A program made the position numbers and the translations under genes. A DNA stretch of 64,000 bases from DATLED01 sp963750255 (lineage in GTDB: Bacteria; Actinomycetota; Acidimicrobiia; Acidimicrobiales; CADCTF01), in the NCBI GenBank assembly GCA_963750255.1, contig CAVVPZ010000006.1:806001-870000 (forward strand), in the 5' to 3' direction. The notes under the pieces are model-generated. The model ran no database searches, was not told where the DNA came from, and was given only the letters and a program-made list of their open reading frames with translations. Shown piece after piece: positions 48,829-57,204 of the stretch (the stretch's first letter is position 1; each line of letters begins with the position of its first letter).

Positions 48829-50979
48829 TCAGTTGATGAGCGGGTCGCGAGGAAGGCCGAGGATGCGCTCGCCGATCTGGTTGCGCTTGATCTCGGACGT
48901 GCCGCCGGCGATCGACATCCCACGATGCGACAACACCAAGGCGTTGCTCATCTGAGCGGGGCCTTCGAAGAACAGCGCGTCTGGCCCGTTCAACTCGGTG
49001 AGGACGGCGGCGGCCTCGGCCCCGAGCTCGGAGGACACGAGCTTGGTGATCGCGCCTTCCGGTCCGGGCTCACTGCCGGCGACGGCGCGGTGGGTGCTGC
49101 GGAGGTTGAGCAGGCCGAGCGCATGGATCCCGGCGAGGTACCGGCCGATTCGAGACGCGCCGCCGACGAGGCGGTCGGGCGCCGCGTCGTGGCCGGCGAT
49201 CATGGCCGCGCCTTGGCCGATGCCGCCGCCGCCGCCACCGATGCTCACGCTCTCGTTGCCGAGCGTTGCCCGTGCCACGGTCCAGCCCCCGTCGACGGGT
49301 CCGACCACGTCATCGTCGGGGACGAAGACGTCGTTGAAGAACACCTCGTTGAACGCGGCATTTCCCGACGTCTGGCGCAGCGGGCGGACCTCAACACCCT
49401 TGGCGTGCATGTCGATCGCCATCATGGTGATGCCCTGGTGCTTGGGTTGGTTCGGGTCGGTCCGCACGGTCGCGAACCCCATGCCGGCGACCTGAGCGCC
49501 GCTCGTCCACACCTTCTGGCCGTTGACGAGCCAGCCGCCCTCGACGCGGGTACCTCGGGTCTTGATGCCCGCGGCATCAGAACCGGCGTCGGGCTCGCTG
49601 AAGAGCTGGCACCAGATGACCTCCTGGTTGAGTGCCGGCTGTACCCAGCGGGCGAGTTGGTCGGCGGTGCCGTACTGGATGATCGTGAGGATGTTCCAAG
49701 CCGTGATGCCGTACTGGGGGCGCCGGATTCCGGCCGCCCCGAACTCCTGCTCGATGACGAGTTGTTCGATGGCGCCAGCGGCGCGGCCGTAGGGCTTGGG
49801 CCAGTTCGGCATCACGTAGCCCGTGTCGATCATCCGGGTCCGTTGCTCGTCGGCTGGCAAGTCCTTGACGCTCTCGACGAACGCGCGCGCCTCGGACCGG
49901 AAGCCCTCGGCCTCCGGGGGAAGCTCGATGGCGCGTGCACGGGTGACCCCGCGGCGGACGAGGTCGGTGAGGTCGGCGGCTGCCCGTCCTGGCTCGAGGA
50001 TGGCGAGGAGCGCGGTCGCCCGTCGCATGAAGAGATGGGCGTCGTGCTCCCAGGTCATCCCGATGCCGCCGTGAACCTGTGTGTTGAGGTTGGCGCACAG
50101 GTCGGCGGCGTCGGCGGCGAGTACGGCGGCGGCGGCGGCGGCGTAGGAGAGCTGATCGCCGCCGTTGGCCGCGGCGCGAGCGGCGTCCCACACCGCCGAG
50201 GTCGCGAGTTCGGTGGCCACCGCCATGTTGGCGCAGTGGTGCTTGACCGCTTGGTAGGTGCCGATCACCCGGCCGAACTGGAGGCGCTCCTTGGCATACG
50301 CGGCGCCCATGTCGGTGGCTTCGCGGGCGGTACCCACGCCGTCGGCGGCCAGAATCACGCGGGCCAGATCGGTAAGCATTTGGCGGCCACCGGGGACGAC
50401 CGTGGCCGGCGCGTCGCTCAGGCGGACCTTGGCGCTACGACGGGTTGAGTCCATGTTGCGGGGGACCGTCACCTCGACGCCAGGGCCGGCCTTGACGACG
50501 GCGACATCATCACCGGCCGCCACGAGGATCACGTTGGCCAACCCGGCGCCGAGGACAGCGCCGGCGTCACCCGACGCCTTGCCGCCCGACACCGTGACGG
50601 ATCCGCCGAGGGCGACCGCTCCCGTGAGCGACCCATCGGCCAGACCCGGGAGCAGGTCGGCCTTGGTGGGGTCGTCGCCGATGGCGGCGAGGACGGCGCT
50701 GGCCATCACCGTGGGTACGAAGGGCCCTGGCGCAACGGCCTTGGCCAGTTCCTCGACGACGACGACGAGTTCTTCGAGGCCGTAGCCCGAACCCCCGAAC
50801 GCCTCGGGAACGTGCAACCCGAGCCAGCCGAGGTTGACGATGTCGTCCCACATTGCCGGCATTGGTTCGGCCTCCGACTCGAGCAACTCGCGAGCGGCTC
50901 GCCGTGCCTCCCGCTTGTGCAAGAACTCCGACGCCGTAGCAGCCAGAGCGTGGTGGTCTTCGGTGATCGCGATTGCCAT
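48829..50979 (-). CDS. double acyl-CoA dehydrogenase (FadE34-like tandem fusion)
   Basis: A 716-residue protein made of two acyl-CoA dehydrogenase units. The N-terminal unit (about 1-355: PEAFGGSGYGLEELVVVVEEL; KERLQFGRVIGTYQAVKHHCAN; QVHGGIGMTWEHDAHLF) and the C-terminal unit (about 365-716: FSEPDAGSDAAGIKT; WLVNGQKVWTSGAQ; GGTSEIKRNQIGERILGLP) both keep FAD-binding patterns. Tandem ACADs of this size include mycobacterial FadE34, which acts on steroid side chains. ATG 50979 follows TAGCGT by 5 bases. Its end lies 10 bases from the converging thiolase gene. Confidence 0.92.
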   Translation of the reverse strand: MAIAITEDHHALAATASEFLHKREARRAARELLESEAEPMPAMWDDIVNLGWLGLHVPEAFGGSGYGLEELVVVVEELAKAVAPGPFVPTVMASAVLAAIGDDPTKADLLPGLADGSLTGAVALGGSVTVSGGKASGDAGAVLGAGLANVILVAAGDDVAVVKAGPGVEVTVPRNMDSTRRSAKVRLSDAPATVVPGGRQMLTDLARVILAADGVGTAREATDMGAAYAKERLQFGRVIGTYQAVKHHCANMAVATELATSAVWDAARAAANGGDQLSYAAAAAAVLAADAADLCANLNTQVHGGIGMTWEHDAHLFMRRATALLAILEPGRAAADLTDLVRRGVTRARAIELPPEAEGFRSEARAFVESVKDLPADEQRTRMIDTGYVMPNWPKPYGRAAGAIEQLVIEQEFGAAGIRRPQYGITAWNILTIIQYGTADQLARWVQPALNQEVIWCQLFSEPDAGSDAAGIKTRGTRVEGGWLVNGQKVWTSGAQVAGMGFATVRTDPNQPKHQGITMMAIDMHAKGVEVRPLRQTSGNAAFNEVFFNDVFVPDDDVVGPVDGGWTVARATLGNESVSIGGGGGGIGQGAAMIAGHDAAPDRLVGGASRIGRYLAGIHALGLLNLRSTHRAVAGSEPGPEGAITKLVSSELGAEAAAVLTELNGPDALFFEGPAQMSNALVLSHRGMSIAGGTSEIKRNQIGERILGLPRDPLIN

Positions 50980-51061
50980 GACCAACGCTACGTCGGCGCG
51001 GCGTCTGTCCGCAGGTTCGCACGAGCAGTCCGAAATCCCTGCACGTGAATCGAGGGGCACC

Positions 51062-51067
51062 GAGGAG
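51062..51067 (+). promoter_or_regulatory. ribosome-binding site setting the ABC exporter start
   Basis: GAGGAG lies 10 bases before ATG 51078 but only one base before ATG 51069, so 51078 is the likelier start. Confidence 0.5.
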
Positions 51068-51077
51068 AATGGCGGCG

Positions 51078-52814
51078 ATGCGCTGGGCGGATTGGCAAAC
51101 CTTGGTGACGACCTACCTGCGGCCCCACCGCAGGCTCGTCGGCGTTCTCGCCCTCGCACTGTTCTCGACCATCGGGCTCCAGGTCGCCACGCCCCAGGTG
51201 GTGCGGGCGTTCATCGACCGGGCGACGGCGCCGGAGGCGAGGTCGCTCCGTTGGGTGACGACGCTCTACGTCGCCGCCGTGGTGCTCCAGCAGGGCCTCC
51301 GAGTGGTCTCGGCGTGGCTCAGCGAACTCGTGGGCTGGCTCACCACCAACGACCTCCGGGCCGATCTCATGGCGCATTGCCTCGACCTCGATCCCGGATT
51401 CCACGAGAAGCACCCGCCCGGGGAGCTGATCGAGCGGATCGACGGCGATCTCACCGGCCTCAGCCTGTTCTTCGCCCAGTTCCTCCTGAACGTGGTCGGC
51501 AGCGTCCTGTTGCTCACCGGCGTGCTCACCGTCGTGTGGTTCCAGAGCGGCTTCGCCGGCGGCCTGCTCACCGCCTTTGCCCTCCTCTCCCTTCTGGCCC
51601 TGGTCGCAGTTCGCCGGGTGTCGGCCAACGCATGGCAACGGTCGCGCGAGGAGAGCGCGACCTTGTTTGGTTTCCTCGAGGAGCGCCTGGCCGGCACCCA
51701 GGACATCCGCTCGGCGGGCGCGGAGGCGTTCACACTCCGGGGCTTCTACCAGCGGGCCCGAGACCGGTTGTGGAGCGTCCACCGCGCTCGGCAGATGGAC
51801 GCCATTCCCTGGGCGACCAACGCCGTCATCCAAGCGGGGGCTCTCGGATTGGCGTTCGCGGTGCCGGCGGTGCTCGTGCAGCGCGGGACGATCACCCTCG
51901 GAGGGGCGTTCGCCCTGTATTTCTATTCTCAACTGCTGATCGCGCCCCTCGACAACGTCTCCCATCAGGTCGAGGCCCTGCAACAGGCGATCGCCGGTGG
52001 CCGGCGCGTCATGCATCTGTTGGGTCTCGAGAGCGAGATCACCGACGGCCCCGGCGCAGCGCTCTCGCCGGGAGCGCTCAGGCTGAAGTTGGACGGTGTC
52101 TCGTTCGGGTACGGCGCCGATCCCGACGTACTCCACGACGTGACGATCGAGGTTCCACCCGGATCGGTGCTCGGGGTCGTCGGCCGCACCGGCAGCGGAA
52201 AGTCGACGATCGCTCGTCTCCTGGTGCGTTTCCATGACCCTCGGCAGGGGTCGATCGAGATCGACGGTGTCGACCTGCGTCGGTTGTACCGACGCGGACT
52301 GCGCGAGCGCGTCGCCCTCGTGACCCAGGAAGTCCACGTTCTGCGCACGACCGTGCGCGACAACCTCACGCTGTTCGATTCGACCATCTCCGATGAGCGA
52401 ATCGTGGCCGCCATCCATCGTCTCGGGCTGGGCCCGTGGTTCGACGCGCTGACCGACGGGCTCGACTCCGTCGTCGGCGAGGGCGGCGCCGGGATGTCGG
52501 CGGGCGAGTCGCAGCTGCTGTCGCTGGGTCGTGCCCTGCTCGCCGACCCGTCGGTGGTGATCCTCGACGAGGCCTCGTCGCGTCTCGATCCCGCCACCGA
52601 GGAGCTGCTCGAGGAGGCCCTTGATGCCCTCCTTGATGGTCGCACGGGCGTCGTGATCGCCCACCGCCTCTCCACGCTCGAACGATGCGACACGATCTGC
52701 GTGCTCGACCACGGCCGGGTCGTCGAGCTCGGCCCCCGCAGGGCACTCGCGGCCGACGCGTCGTCGCGCTTCGGGGCTCTGTTGCGTACCGGACTCGACG
52801 TGGTGCCCGGATGA
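51078..52814 (+). CDS. ABC exporter half-transporter, subunit 1 (degenerate signature motif)
   Basis: A 578-residue type IV exporter half: six membrane helices (about 15-300) then a nucleotide-binding domain. Walker A is GRTGSGKSTIARLL, the Q-loop LVTQEVHVL, Walker B VVILDEASSRLD with the catalytic Glu, and H-loop VVIAHRLSTL. The signature motif is MSAGESQ rather than LSGGQ. It pairs with the next gene as a heterodimer. ATG 51078 is favoured by its ribosome site; GTG 51045 and ATG 51069 are alternatives. The cargo is unknown. Confidence 0.93.
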   Translation: MRWADWQTLVTTYLRPHRRLVGVLALALFSTIGLQVATPQVVRAFIDRATAPEARSLRWVTTLYVAAVVLQQGLRVVSAWLSELVGWLTTNDLRADLMAHCLDLDPGFHEKHPPGELIERIDGDLTGLSLFFAQFLLNVVGSVLLLTGVLTVVWFQSGFAGGLLTAFALLSLLALVAVRRVSANAWQRSREESATLFGFLEERLAGTQDIRSAGAEAFTLRGFYQRARDRLWSVHRARQMDAIPWATNAVIQAGALGLAFAVPAVLVQRGTITLGGAFALYFYSQLLIAPLDNVSHQVEALQQAIAGGRRVMHLLGLESEITDGPGAALSPGALRLKLDGVSFGYGADPDVLHDVTIEVPPGSVLGVVGRTGSGKSTIARLLVRFHDPRQGSIEIDGVDLRRLYRRGLRERVALVTQEVHVLRTTVRDNLTLFDSTISDERIVAAIHRLGLGPWFDALTDGLDSVVGEGGAGMSAGESQLLSLGRALLADPSVVILDEASSRLDPATEELLEEALDALLDGRTGVVIAHRLSTLERCDTICVLDHGRVVELGPRRALAADASSRFGALLRTGLDVVPG

Positions 52815-54655
52815 CCGCGACCCCCGAGCCCTGGCCCGCGTACCGCTACGCCTGGCACCAGCACCGCTTCCGTCCCCGTCGCCAACTCATCAACTTGGCT
52901 GGAGTGTTCCTCGGTTGGGGATCGGGAATCCTGCCTGGTGTCGCGGCAAAGATCGTGTTCGACCGTTTGGCCGAGGGCGCCTCTCGGGCGTCGCTCGACT
53001 GGCTCCTGTGGCCCCTCGCCTTGCTGGCGATGAAGATGGTGGCGACGTTCATCACGTCGATCACCCTCCAGTCGACCAACGGTGCATTCGCGTACGCCAA
53101 CGCGGCGATGTTGCAGCGCAATCTCCTTCGTCGCATTTTGGAGCTACCCGGCGGGCGGGCGCTTCCGTCGTCACCGGGCGAGGCGGTGAGTCGCTTCCGC
53201 GACGACATCGAGCATGTGATTTGGTGGCCCATCGGGTTCAACAACGTGATCGGATCAACGGTGACCGGCGCCGCCGCCATCGGCGTGATGCTCACGATCA
53301 ACCCGGTCATCACGGCAGCCGTCTTTCTTCCCCTGGCAGCAGTGATCGCCATGGTCGAGATGGCCCGGCGCCGGATCGTCGTCTATCGCCGATCCAACCA
53401 GGTGCGCACGTCCGCGCTCACCGGGTACATCGGCGACGTGTTCACGGCAGTGCAGTCGATCCAGGTGGGCAACGCCCAGCCGCGGGTGGTCGCCCGCTTT
53501 CGCGAGCTCAACGCCGATCGGCGCCGGGCGGCGGTGCGGGATCGGCTGCTCGAGGAGGTACTCCGGGGCGCCTTCTGGGTCGTGAACCTCGGAACCGGCG
53601 TCGTTTTGGTGTTCGCCGGCCAGGCGTTGCAGCGGGGCGAGTTCACCGTCGGCGATCTGGCGCTGTTCGTCTACTTCCTCCACATCTTCGAGGAGTTCAC
53701 CCGAGATGTCGGAGGCGGTCTGACCGGTTACCGACAACTCGGGGTGTCGTACCGGAGGTTGCACGAGCTGCTCTCCGGCAGCGAGCCCGCCACCCTCGTG
53801 GCCGACGAGGAGATCTTCGAGCGGGGCGACCTGCCACCGAAGACCGCCCCTCGTCGGGCGGTGGAGCCCCTACGCGAGCTTCGCGTCGACGACCTGACGT
53901 ACCGTCACGGCGGCGGGAACGGCGTCCAAGGCGTGTCGCTCTCGCTCCGGCGAGGCTCGTTCACCGTGGTGACCGGTCGCATCGGATCGGGCAAGACCAC
54001 GCTGCTGCAGGCCATCCTCGGACTGGTTCCCGCCGAGGGCGCGATCACGTGGAACGACGTGGTGGTCGACGACCCCGCCACCTTCCTGATCCCTCCCCGC
54101 ACCGCGTACACGCCGCAGGTGCCCCAACTCTTCAGTGAGACGCTCGAGGACAACATCCTCTTCGGCGCCGAGGGCGACATCGACGAGGCCGTTCGTCTCG
54201 CCGTCCTCGACGACGACATCGAAGAAATGCCCGATGGGCTCGCCACTCGAATCGGTTCTCGCGGCGTCCGGCTCTCGGGGGGCCAGATCCAACGAACGGC
54301 GGCGGCCCGCATGTTCGTTCGCCGCCCCGAACTCCTCGTGTGTGATGACCTCTCGAGCGCTCTGGACGTCGACACCGAGGCGGCCCTTTGGGCCCGGGTG
54401 CTCGGCACGGGCAGCCGCACCGTGTTGGCCGTTTCGCACCGTCGGGCCGCGCTGCAACTCGCCGATCAGGTCGTGGTCCTGCGCAACGGGCGTGTCGACG
54501 ACATCGGTCCCCTCGACGAGCTGCTCGAGCGGTCCGAGGAGATGCGCCGCCTCTGGCGCCTCGAGGCGGCTGCTCAGGCCCAGACGATCGAGCCGAGCTC
54601 GAGCGGTGTCGTGAGGTCGACGTGGGACGGGATCACCCGCACGGTGAATCCATAG
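52811..54655 (+). CDS. ABC exporter half-transporter, subunit 2 (Asp in place of catalytic Glu)
   Basis: A 614-residue half-transporter with a six-helix domain and NBD. Walker A is GRIGSGKTTLLQAIL, the signature is canonical LSGGQIQRTAA, the H-loop is VLAVSHRRAAL, but Walker B is LLVCDDLSSALD, with Asp at the catalytic Glu position. Together with subunit 1 this yields one competent and one degenerate ATP site, as in heterodimeric exporters. The start overlaps the previous stop (ATGA). Its last 82 bases overlap the end of glgP on the other strand. Confidence 0.94.
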   Translation: MTATPEPWPAYRYAWHQHRFRPRRQLINLAGVFLGWGSGILPGVAAKIVFDRLAEGASRASLDWLLWPLALLAMKMVATFITSITLQSTNGAFAYANAAMLQRNLLRRILELPGGRALPSSPGEAVSRFRDDIEHVIWWPIGFNNVIGSTVTGAAAIGVMLTINPVITAAVFLPLAAVIAMVEMARRRIVVYRRSNQVRTSALTGYIGDVFTAVQSIQVGNAQPRVVARFRELNADRRRAAVRDRLLEEVLRGAFWVVNLGTGVVLVFAGQALQRGEFTVGDLALFVYFLHIFEEFTRDVGGGLTGYRQLGVSYRRLHELLSGSEPATLVADEEIFERGDLPPKTAPRRAVEPLRELRVDDLTYRHGGGNGVQGVSLSLRRGSFTVVTGRIGSGKTTLLQAILGLVPAEGAITWNDVVVDDPATFLIPPRTAYTPQVPQLFSETLEDNILFGAEGDIDEAVRLAVLDDDIEEMPDGLATRIGSRGVRLSGGQIQRTAAARMFVRRPELLVCDDLSSALDVDTEAALWARVLGTGSRTVLAVSHRRAALQLADQVVVLRNGRVDDIGPLDELLERSEEMRRLWRLEAAAQAQTIEPSSSGVVRSTWDGITRTVNP

Positions 54656-57093
54656 CGCCCGGCTGTCTCGCAGGTGAAGCCGCCGGTGTAGCGGCCGTCG
54701 GCACCGTCGAGAGCGACGGGCGTCGGTGTCACGAGCTCGTCGTTGGGGCCGACAGCTCCGTGGAGCAGCTGGACGCTCACGTCGGCAGCACTGAGCGAGC
54801 CGAGGTCGACGACGGCGTCGACGTGGCGGGCCGTGCCGAGGTCGGTCACCGAGGCCTCGGTGTCGACGCTGACGATCTTGACCGACGACCAACCGGCCGA
54901 GACCCGGGCCTTCCACGCCGCGAGTTCGCGGGCTCGGCGGTTGTCATCGTCGGTCAAGGCGTCGGCTTGGCCAGCGATGGGCTCGTAGAGCTGCTCGACG
55001 TAGTCGCGCACCATTCGAGAGGCCAACACCTGCGGACCGAGGGAGCGAAGCGAAGCCTTGACTCGGCGCACCCAGCGGCGGGGGACAGGGCCCTCGAAAC
55101 GGTCGTAGAAGAGCGGGACGACTTGCCGCTCGAGAAGGTCGAAGAGGCTGCCGGCTTCGACGGCGTCGCGCCGGGCGAGGTCGGTGTAGCCCTCGGCCGA
55201 GGAGATGGCCCAACCGTTCTCTCCGTCGAACATCTCGTCCCACCAGCCGTCGAGGATCGAAAGGTTGAGCACCCCGTTGAGCGCCGCCTTCTCGCCGCTG
55301 GTACCACAAGCCTCGAGCGGACGGCGAGGGTTGTTGAGCCACACGTCGCAGCCCTGGTACATCATCCGGGCCACGGCGATGTCGTAGTCGGGCACGAACG
55401 TGATGCGGTGGCGGATCTCGGGGTCGCTCGAGAACGAGATGATCTGGCGGATCATCTCCTTACCTTGATCGTCGTGGGGGTGGGCCTTGCCGGCGAACAC
55501 GATCTGCATGGGACGGTCGGGACTCAGGAGTAGCGCCTTGAGTCGCTCGGGCTGACTGAGCAAGAGGTTGGCCCGCTTGTACGTGGCGAATCGGCGAGCG
55601 AACCCGATGGTCAGGACGCGCGGATCGAGGGCTTCGTCGGCCCATGCGGCGTCACTCTCGCTCATCCCCCGGGTGACGAGGCTCTGACGCAAACGCTGGC
55701 GGATGAAGGCCACCATGCGATCGCGGCTCTGCTCCCGGGCCCGCCAGAGTTCGTCGTCGCGCATGTCTTCGAGGCGCGACCACTCGTCGGCCTCGGCCTC
55801 GTGCCAGGCCGGGAGCACGTGGCGGGAGAGAAGGTCGTCCATCTCCGGACTGGTCCACGTGTGGGCGTGCACGCCATTGGTGACCGACGTGATCGGGACC
55901 TCGTCGACGGGCACGTCGGGCCAGAGCGACTGGAACATGCGCCGGCTGGTGTCGCCGTGGAGCTTGGCCACAGCGTTGGACATGCCAGCGAGACGCATGC
56001 CCATCACGGCCATGTTGAAGGGGGCGTCGGGGGCGGCGTCGGGGAAGTGGCCGAGCGCCATCAGGTCGTCGAAGGCGACTCCGCATTCGTCGGCCCACGA
56101 GGCGAAGTACTTCTGCATCAGCGACTTGGTGAACTGATCGATGCCAGCCGGCACCGGGGTGTGCGTGGTGAAGACGGTGCCGCTGCGAACCGACTCGATC
56201 GCCTCACCGAACGTAAGCCCGTCCTGGGTGATGAGGCGACGGATGCGTTCGAGGCCGAGGAACCCTGCGTGGCCTTCGTTGGTGTGGAAGACCTGGGTGG
56301 CCTCGCCCACGGCATCGAGGGCGCGGACGCCGCCGACTCCGAGGAGGATCTCCTGGCGAATCCGGTGCTCCTGGGGATCGCCGCCGTAGAGACGGTCGGT
56401 GACCAGCCGTCCCTCGACGTCGTTGTCGTCGACGTCGGCGTCGAGGAGGAAGAGACGCACCCGTCCCACGTCGGCCCGCCAGATCTGAGCGTGGAGCGGG
56501 GTGCCGGCGAGGTCGACGGTGACGCGCGCGTTGTCGACCAGCGAGATGGCCATGGCGTGGGGGTCGAGCACCGGGTAGCGCTCCTGTTGCCACCCGTCGG
56601 CATTGAGCTCTTGGCGGAAGTAGCCCTGGCGGTAGAACAGTCCGATGCCGGTGAGGGGGATGCCGAGGCCCGACGCCGCTTTGAGGTGATCGCCGGCCAG
56701 CACGCCGAGTCCGCCGCTGTACTGAGGGAGTGCCTCGGCGATGCCGAACTCGGGGCTGAAGTACGCGATGTGGCGAAGGGCGGTGTCGGCGCCCTCGCGA
56801 TTCTGGAACCAGCGGTCGCTGTCCAAATACCGGCGGAGGTCGCCGTGGACCTCGCTGAGGAAGGCGGTGAACGCTGGGTCCTTGGCCAACTGATCGAGCC
56901 GCTCCCGGCGGACCAACCCGAGAAGTCGAACAGGGTCATGTCCGGTCACCTCCCAGGTGTCGGGATCGACCCATCGGAACAGGTCGCGGGTGCGGTCGTC
57001 CCACGACCAGCGGAGGTTCATGGCCAACTCGTGGAGTGGGGCCAAGGCCGCGGGGAGCTGGGGCCGGACGGTGAAGCTGCGAAGCGCCTTCAT
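54574..57093 (-). CDS. glgP: alpha-glucan phosphorylase
   Basis: An 839-residue PLP-dependent phosphorylase that releases glucose-1-phosphate from glycogen-type glucan. It begins with the DUF3417 region characteristic of the shorter actinobacterial/archaeal-type enzymes (LAMNLRWSWDDRTRDLFRWV). The PLP-binding part is EACGTSGEKAALNGVLNLS with GWWDEMFDGENGW, and NEGHAGFLGLERIR and the arginine region follow family order. ATG 57093 has TACGGT 9 bases upstream. It is divergent from glgE and thus stands opposite the synthetic genes of the same polymer. Confidence 0.95.
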   Translation of the reverse strand: MKALRSFTVRPQLPAALAPLHELAMNLRWSWDDRTRDLFRWVDPDTWEVTGHDPVRLLGLVRRERLDQLAKDPAFTAFLSEVHGDLRRYLDSDRWFQNREGADTALRHIAYFSPEFGIAEALPQYSGGLGVLAGDHLKAASGLGIPLTGIGLFYRQGYFRQELNADGWQQERYPVLDPHAMAISLVDNARVTVDLAGTPLHAQIWRADVGRVRLFLLDADVDDNDVEGRLVTDRLYGGDPQEHRIRQEILLGVGGVRALDAVGEATQVFHTNEGHAGFLGLERIRRLITQDGLTFGEAIESVRSGTVFTTHTPVPAGIDQFTKSLMQKYFASWADECGVAFDDLMALGHFPDAAPDAPFNMAVMGMRLAGMSNAVAKLHGDTSRRMFQSLWPDVPVDEVPITSVTNGVHAHTWTSPEMDDLLSRHVLPAWHEAEADEWSRLEDMRDDELWRAREQSRDRMVAFIRQRLRQSLVTRGMSESDAAWADEALDPRVLTIGFARRFATYKRANLLLSQPERLKALLLSPDRPMQIVFAGKAHPHDDQGKEMIRQIISFSSDPEIRHRITFVPDYDIAVARMMYQGCDVWLNNPRRPLEACGTSGEKAALNGVLNLSILDGWWDEMFDGENGWAISSAEGYTDLARRDAVEAGSLFDLLERQVVPLFYDRFEGPVPRRWVRRVKASLRSLGPQVLASRMVRDYVEQLYEPIAGQADALTDDDNRRARELAAWKARVSAGWSSVKIVSVDTEASVTDLGTARHVDAVVDLGSLSAADVSVQLLHGAVGPNDELVTPTPVALDGADGRYTGGFTCETAGRYGFTVRVIPSHVDLTTPLELGSIVWA

Positions 57094-57204
57094 CGTGAGG
57101 CAACCGTAGTGGCCGCGCGCGACCCCCTCCCCGGCGCCGTCAGGCGGGCGTCAGCGATCGGGCGAGGGTTTGGGCCGGGGACCGCCCGTGGTAGGCACGC
57201 GAAG

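Noticed and set aside
48925..50448. 507-codon plus-strand open frame opposite the acyl-CoA dehydrogenase
   Set aside because: Antisense shadow of the double ACAD gene; no ribosome site or promoter box.
55801..57204. Long plus-strand open frame that would extend GlgE by 468 residues
   Set aside because: It is antisense to glgP, has no matching GlgE domain and is explained by the high-GC shadow of the phosphorylase gene.
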